Origin: Spongilla lacustris
Taxonomy: Eukaryota > Porifera > Demospongiae > Spongillida > Spongillidae
Assembly: GCA_949361645.1 (NCBI GenBank)
Contig: OX442432.1
Span: 749,733-813,732 of the forward strand
DNA length: 64,000 nt
Direction: 5' to 3'
Positions 59,474-64,000 of the stretch are shown one piece after another. The position numbers and the translations under genes are program-made. The notes beneath the pieces were generated by a model. The model worked only from the letters and a program-made list of their open reading frames with translations, was not told where the DNA came from and made no database searches. Each line of letters starts with the position of its first letter. Positions within the stretch are counted from its first letter, which is position 1.

Positions 59474-61068
59474 ATGTCGACCAATACTCGAACGACATTT
59501 GAAGCAGCAGAACTTGTGAGAGCTGCTAAGGCGTCGTCCTCATCGTCCAGTCAAATGATACCTGTTACCAGGGAGAGGAACTTCACTAGCACTTACACGA
59601 GAACTAGCGATTCCGAGAGAGTCGATTCCGGATTAGGCATGGAGATAAGCGCTGATTCTTTACGAAGTGACGTTGGAATTGAGTCCGGAGAAGAAGTCGA
59701 ACGGGACCACACCATTAAGGTTGTTGCTAGGGAGACGACGCTGCACACAAGTTTGAGGCAACCGAAAGCGGAGCATGAAGAGCGTTGGAACGGGAGACTT
59801 ACGACACACACACACATAGACACACAGTTTGGTTGTTTACCGAAGGTTAATAGTATACCTAGCGTTACGAGAACACACGGCAGAACACAGATAAGGAATC
59901 CACGCATGAACTACGCGAACGTCTCAGACCAGCGGTTAAATGAAAAGCCGTGCCTTCAAGAGGAGGAACAGAGAATAGTACAATATCTGCTACCTAATAG
60001 AGACGGCGACACGTAAGTGTTAAAACTCATTTGTTCGTTCATAAGATAATCGCGTTGCTTTTTAACACAGCGGTCTGCATTTGGCTGTCATTCTGCAAGA
60101 TTACAACGCTCTGAATAAGCTGTTGCAGGTTATATCGAAGTATCCAGCGCTTAGGAATTCGATAGACGATCAAAACAACCTTTATCAGGTAAGCACGTCT
60201 GGCATGCATTGTATTCCCCATTTTGTACATGGGTATTTACCTGGGGGTTAGTTACGATGGGCGGGTCAATGAATTGATGAATGGCGAGAGGTGTTAATTA
60301 TGCACTGACTTCACGCAACTTCGCCCCGTGATCTCATTGTGGTGTCTCGCCCTTCAGACTCCGTTGCATTTAGCACTGCACACCCATCAGCACGAAATGG
60401 TCAGGAAACTAGTCATCAATGGCTCCTCACTGCACATCATGGACCACAAGGGGAACACCCCTCTCCACATAGCCTGCAGTCTGGATACTACAAAGTGTCT
60501 GGATGAAATACTCGCGTTTTCCTCTATAACAAAAGTTCTGGAAGCTTCCTCAATACCCAACAACGAAGGCCTAACGTGTGTCCACCTTGCTGCCAGCCAT
60601 GGATGCAAGGACACACTCAGGAAGCTGAGGAGGATAGGCGCCAATATGAACACACAGGTATTGAGAGCATTGAGTGTAGTGCTTTGATCTGGTTTCCTTT
60701 GGTTTGGGGCATTGTTCATTAGTACTGTCACTGCCATAGGGTGTCCTTTTATTGTGGTTTCCTCTCTTTCACAGGACCTTCATAGTGGCAAGACAGCACT
60801 CCACTTTGCAGCTGAAAAGCAACAGTTGGCTGATACCCACTTCCTCATAGAGAGCTGTGGGCTGAACATAGATGCCAGGACCTTCACAGGGTGCACACCA
60901 CTCCACATTGCTGCTGGCCGTGGCTGCATAGAGACAGTTGCCTATCTACTCTCCCTTGGGGCCAATCCTGAGCTCCAGACAGACGAAGGGGACACCCCCT
61001 TGGACTTGTCCATTTCTGACGATGTGACTGTTCTGTTAACAAAAGTGAAGTGGCTTTATAGCAATTGA
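59474..61068 (+). CDS. IkB-like ankyrin-repeat inhibitor of NF-kB
   Basis: Four exons in phase: 59474-60012, 60071-60188, 60358-60657, 60775-61068; about 416 aa. Residues 1-165 are a Ser/Thr-rich N-terminal region containing DSERVDSGLGMEIS, close to the DSGxxS phosphodegron of IkB proteins. The rest is an ankyrin domain opening DGDTGLHLAVILQDYNAL, the typical IkB first repeat. It continues through TPLHLALHTHQHEMVRKLV, GNTPLHIACSLDT, EGLTCVHLAASHGC, GKTALH and GCTPLHIAAGRGC. About six repeats and no PEST tail: the protein stops soon after the last repeat. The family binds Rel/NF-kB dimers and retains them in the cytoplasm until IKK phosphorylation. It could instead be a nuclear BCL3-type protein; the degron-like motif favours the cytoplasmic type. 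Confidence 0.88.
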
Positions 61069-61140
61069 ACTAAATATTTCTGAAGTTATGTGCATATGCC
61101 TGTGTGCATGGCTGTGAACATTATACATAATACAAGTGCA

Positions 61141-63459
61141 TCATGTGTGTGTTCTGCTCTGATCGTGGCTCAGTGCATCAACACAATTGGGCACATTGTG
61201 GTCTGGCGCAGGAGGTGGGGGACTGAATGACTGGTCCATTGCTTTTGGCTTGACAAGTGACTTGCTGAGTATTACGTACGTATAGGTGTCAGCATTCTCT
61301 GGGTCACAGACACACGGCGACGTTTCATCCTCTGTGTAGCTGGCAGGGAAGTAGCAGCAAAGGTTTTAACTTAAATTTATATTATTTTGCAAAGGTGAAA
61401 TCGTACCCCATTTTTTTACGGAAAAAGTCTAGAGACGGGATATTATCTGCATAAAAGGGTGGGAAGGTGGGTGGTTTGCTAGGAAGCACAGGCATTAACA
61501 TACCTTTAAACACAGTCAACATCACCTTCCTCATGTTGGACCTACAAGATTAGACTGCATTGTGACAACAGACCCCACAACTAACAGGACCACACCTACT
61601 TGTGCCCTATCAGCTCCAGTATCTGGAGGAGGAATTTCCCGACACCCTTCCTCCTCACCACCCTTCCTCCTCACAGAGCTGTCCAATTGTATTTCGTAGC
61701 TACCAAAGTACACAATATAGCACACTGATACATACACATCACACATATACCACACTGTACATGTACATATACACACATCACACAAAACACTAAATGCAGC
61801 ACACTATATATACACACTACACTACAATGCACACACACACTAAACTACATATGTACACACATACACACACTAAACTACATATGTACACACATACACACAC
61901 TACACTACATATGTACACACATACACACACACACAGTATACACATAAAACATACACCTTACCAATACACCACCTCAACATCTTCCTCCAGTTCAAAACGA
62001 AAATTGATGTATCCAATTGGCTTCTGGGCATCATGGGCAACTAAAAAGCTAGACATGAGAGGTAGAAACGGTACACTGAAGGTTGCAACAGGTAGTTAGG
62101 AGGAACAGACGAAAGTGAAACAATGTTAAATTCAAGAAGTGTAATAGACCCCCATAACACAGGCATTAACAACCTCCAGTGATTTAGAAACCTGTTCACC
62201 AGTACGTATAGGCTATACACACACAGGGAAAAGCCTCTCTCTGTGCTGGAGATCATGCATGACAACTAACCCAGCTCACATTAAAAGACACAGCTACATT
62301 ATGAAGGGGGTAGCTGTTCTTTATCTCACAGCCATTTAGGAGTTGCATACAAATCTTCAAACAAGCCGATAAGGATCACATCATTATTACATCTGCCACA
62401 AACACTTTACATTATTACATCAGCAGCAATAACCAGAGTTGTTAACTTGTTTAATAATTAATAACAATAACAAAACACCTTGCATTCCTTGTGTAATGAT
62501 AATGTTGTACGTATTACATTCAGGCTCATGTCTGTCATGCAAACATACACACAACACACACACAAGCACAAACCCCTAAATAACTCACAGTGAAGATTCA
62601 TGACATAGCTGTTTCCTTTTCTTCTTGTCATTCCAGCCCCACCCAGCAGTGATATAGCTAGATGTTGTAGGTATATATTTAGTTGTATCAGACAGGGCCT
62701 ACATGTACACACAACAGGGCCTACATGTACACACAACAGGGCCTACATGTACACACTACAGGGCCTACATGTACACACAACAGGGCCTACATGTACACAC
62801 TACAGGCCTACATGTACACACAACAGGGCCTACATGTACACACAACAGGGCCTACATGTACACACAACATACATGTACACACAACATACATGTACACACA
62901 ACAGGGCCTACATGTACACACAACAGGGCCTACATGTACACACTACAGGGCCTACATGTACACACTACAGGGCCTACATGTACACACTACAGGGCCTACA
63001 TGTACACACAACAGGGCCTACATGTACACACAACAGGGCCTACATGTACACACAACAGGGCCTACATGTACACACTACAGGGCCTACATGTACACACTAC
63101 AGGGCCTACATGTACACTCCTCTATACTGCACCTACAGTGCCTCCATGTTACTCTTTAAGAGTGTGAAGGCCCACTCCATATCCTCCTTGGGAAGCTGAT
63201 TGGCCGAGTAGAACGCCACTGTTAGCTCCAGTCTGCCGTTGGTAGCAGTATTAGCGACACAACATAAAGTTTTAATGGTAAAAAGAATCTTGGTTTCTGA
63301 CCCATTTCTGTTGAAAATCTTAAAGGCGGGTAGAAAAGTCATGAAATCACCCATCTGCAAGGAAAACACCGTTACATAAGACGTTTATGGTTAACAATGT
63401 GCTTGTTCCCTTGCCTCGTATGCTGCCTTCACTTTAGAGAGGGCGCCATCGACAGCTTG
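61141..63459 (-). CDS. NAA40: N-alpha-acetyltransferase 40 (NatD), reading frame broken
   Basis: Nine exons in transcript order: 63415-63459, 63302-63354, 63137-63232, 62589-62657, 61962-62048, 61600-61699, 61504-61541, 61407-61446, 61141-61339. An earlier lysine-rich exon near 63500-63610 is likely but unresolved. Landmarks are LPAFKIFNRNG, DMEWAFTLLKSNM, AGWGWNDKKKRKQ, PIGYINFRFELEEDVEVVYCYEIQLDSSVRRKG, KVMLTVFK and DFFRKKMGY. The enzyme acetylates the N-termini of histones H4 and H2A. All exons join in phase except 61600-61699: it carries a 16-bp tandem duplication (61643-61658 and 61659-61674) inside the acetyl-CoA binding motif RRKGxGK. One copy would give an 84-nt in-phase exon; two shift the frame. 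The intron after exon 63415-63459 has a GC donor. Confidence 0.9.
61780..61940. repeat. ACACACTAAACTACATATGT repeat in NAA40 intron
   Basis: A few CA-rich units of about 32 bp. Confidence 0.8.
62690..63115. repeat. 22-bp minisatellite in NAA40 intron
   Basis: About 19 copies of ACAGGGCCTACATGTACACA plus CA (or CT), with two short units. It lies between the exons ending SNMEAL and starting YITAGWGWND. Confidence 0.95.
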
Positions 63460-63717
63460 CTAGTTGGACAATAGTCTAATGATTACTACCGAAACAATGA
63501 AGCAGGTAGCCTGCCTGTTTAGTGCTCTGTCGCTTTTTTTTCTCGCTGCGCTTCTTACAGGACGAAACTAAATGTCACACTAATTCATGGAAAATCTGAG
63601 CAAACCTTTGTCGATGACATACTTCGCGCGCATTGAAAGAGTTATTGACAATAATTCATCCAATCGCATTTCAGAGCGGGAGAAAAGGCAGGTGGATTTT
63701 CTTGAACATAAACTGAA

Positions 63718-64000
63718 ATGTTCGCGGAGGATTCTTCCGAGGTGAATGCTAAGGTCAGTGCTTTAATCAGCTCTCAATGTCTCCGGTGTCGTATACTCTC
63801 TCCCATGCAGTGTATGGACATTCCGACCACTGTCGTGCACTGTACTACAGGTATGGACGAAAACTTAAAGTTATCCGAAGCAGCAATAGGTTGGAGTATT
63901 TCGGAGTGCAGTCACAGGCCACGGTTAGCGATACAGGTGCAAAACGAAGAGGATTTTGCTGTTGTACCAGTGCCTGAAGAAAGGCGAGAGAAAACTCTGT
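63718..64000 (+). CDS. Unrecognised gene, first two exons (partial)
   Basis: ATG at 63718 opens MFAEDSSEVNAK, followed by a GT donor at 63754. A CAG acceptor leads to a second exon from 63811 that stays open to the window end (CMDIPTTVVHC, later EEDFAVVPVPEERREKTL). Phases agree. I do not recognise the family from these 75 or so residues. It is divergent from NAA40 with a short shared upstream region. An alternative donor at 63852 (ACAG then GTATGG) is possible. Confidence 0.5.
   Translation, partial: MFAEDSSEVNAKVSALISSQCLRCRILSPMQCMDIPTTVVHCTTGMDENLKLSEAAIGWSISECSHRPRLAIQVQNEEDFAVVPVPEERREKTL

Noticed and set aside
63233..63301. 23-residue in-frame insertion in NAA40 after FNRNG
   Set aside because: The segment is 69 bp, begins GTCAGA and ends GGCAG; removing it gives NRNG-LELTV, matching the family, so it is an intron.

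Overview
This is nuclear DNA from an early-branching animal with a compact genome, most likely a demosponge (inference; no marker gene here proves the phylum). A POU-homeodomain factor, an IkB-like protein, and secreted-type WAP/thyroglobulin/VWC modules point to Metazoa. Introns are mostly 35-150 bp, intergenic gaps are often under 150 bp, and the few long introns are filled with minisatellites. Gene models were built by eye from reading frames, GT-AG or GC-AG borders and remembered family sequences.

Layout. 1-14 kb: two paralogous type I membrane proteins built of WAP, thyroglobulin type-1 and VWC-like modules (758-3011 and 9073-13650) flank a POU gene (5397-6386), a decayed non-LTR retrotransposon fragment and small palindromic or TIR elements. 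14-24 kb: PSMA3, ATG14 (tail to tail with PSMA3), mitochondrial uS10, an RCC1-repeat protein and DPH4/DNAJC24. 23.7-33.8 kb: INO80 on the minus strand, with several large repeat-filled introns. 34-46 kb: MCCC2 (intronless), MDH1, ERMARD and mitochondrial uL11. 46-52 kb: PRIMPOL with a repeat-rich C-terminal tail, and the last three exons of a golgin-84 (GOLGA5) homologue. A 200-N scaffold gap (52298-52497) follows. 52.5-64 kb: the C-terminal half of RALGAPB, an IkB-like ankyrin protein, NAA40 (frame broken by a 16-bp tandem duplication) and the first exons of an unknown gene.

The genes do not form one pathway. They are mainly housekeeping functions: proteasome, autophagy, mitochondrial ribosome, chromatin remodelling, diphthamide synthesis, leucine and malate metabolism, DNA damage tolerance, Ral GTPase control, histone N-terminal acetylation. 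They are packed head-to-head or tail-to-tail with short shared promoters or 3' ends. I saw no operon, CRISPR array, tRNA or rRNA gene. The most notable signals are the NAA40 frameshift, the two genes cut by the N gap, the altered DNA-contact residues of the POU protein, patchy homogenisation of the WAP/thyroglobulin exons, dense G-quadruplex-type intronic arrays, GC-AG and ultra-short introns, and the repeat-built PRIMPOL tail.
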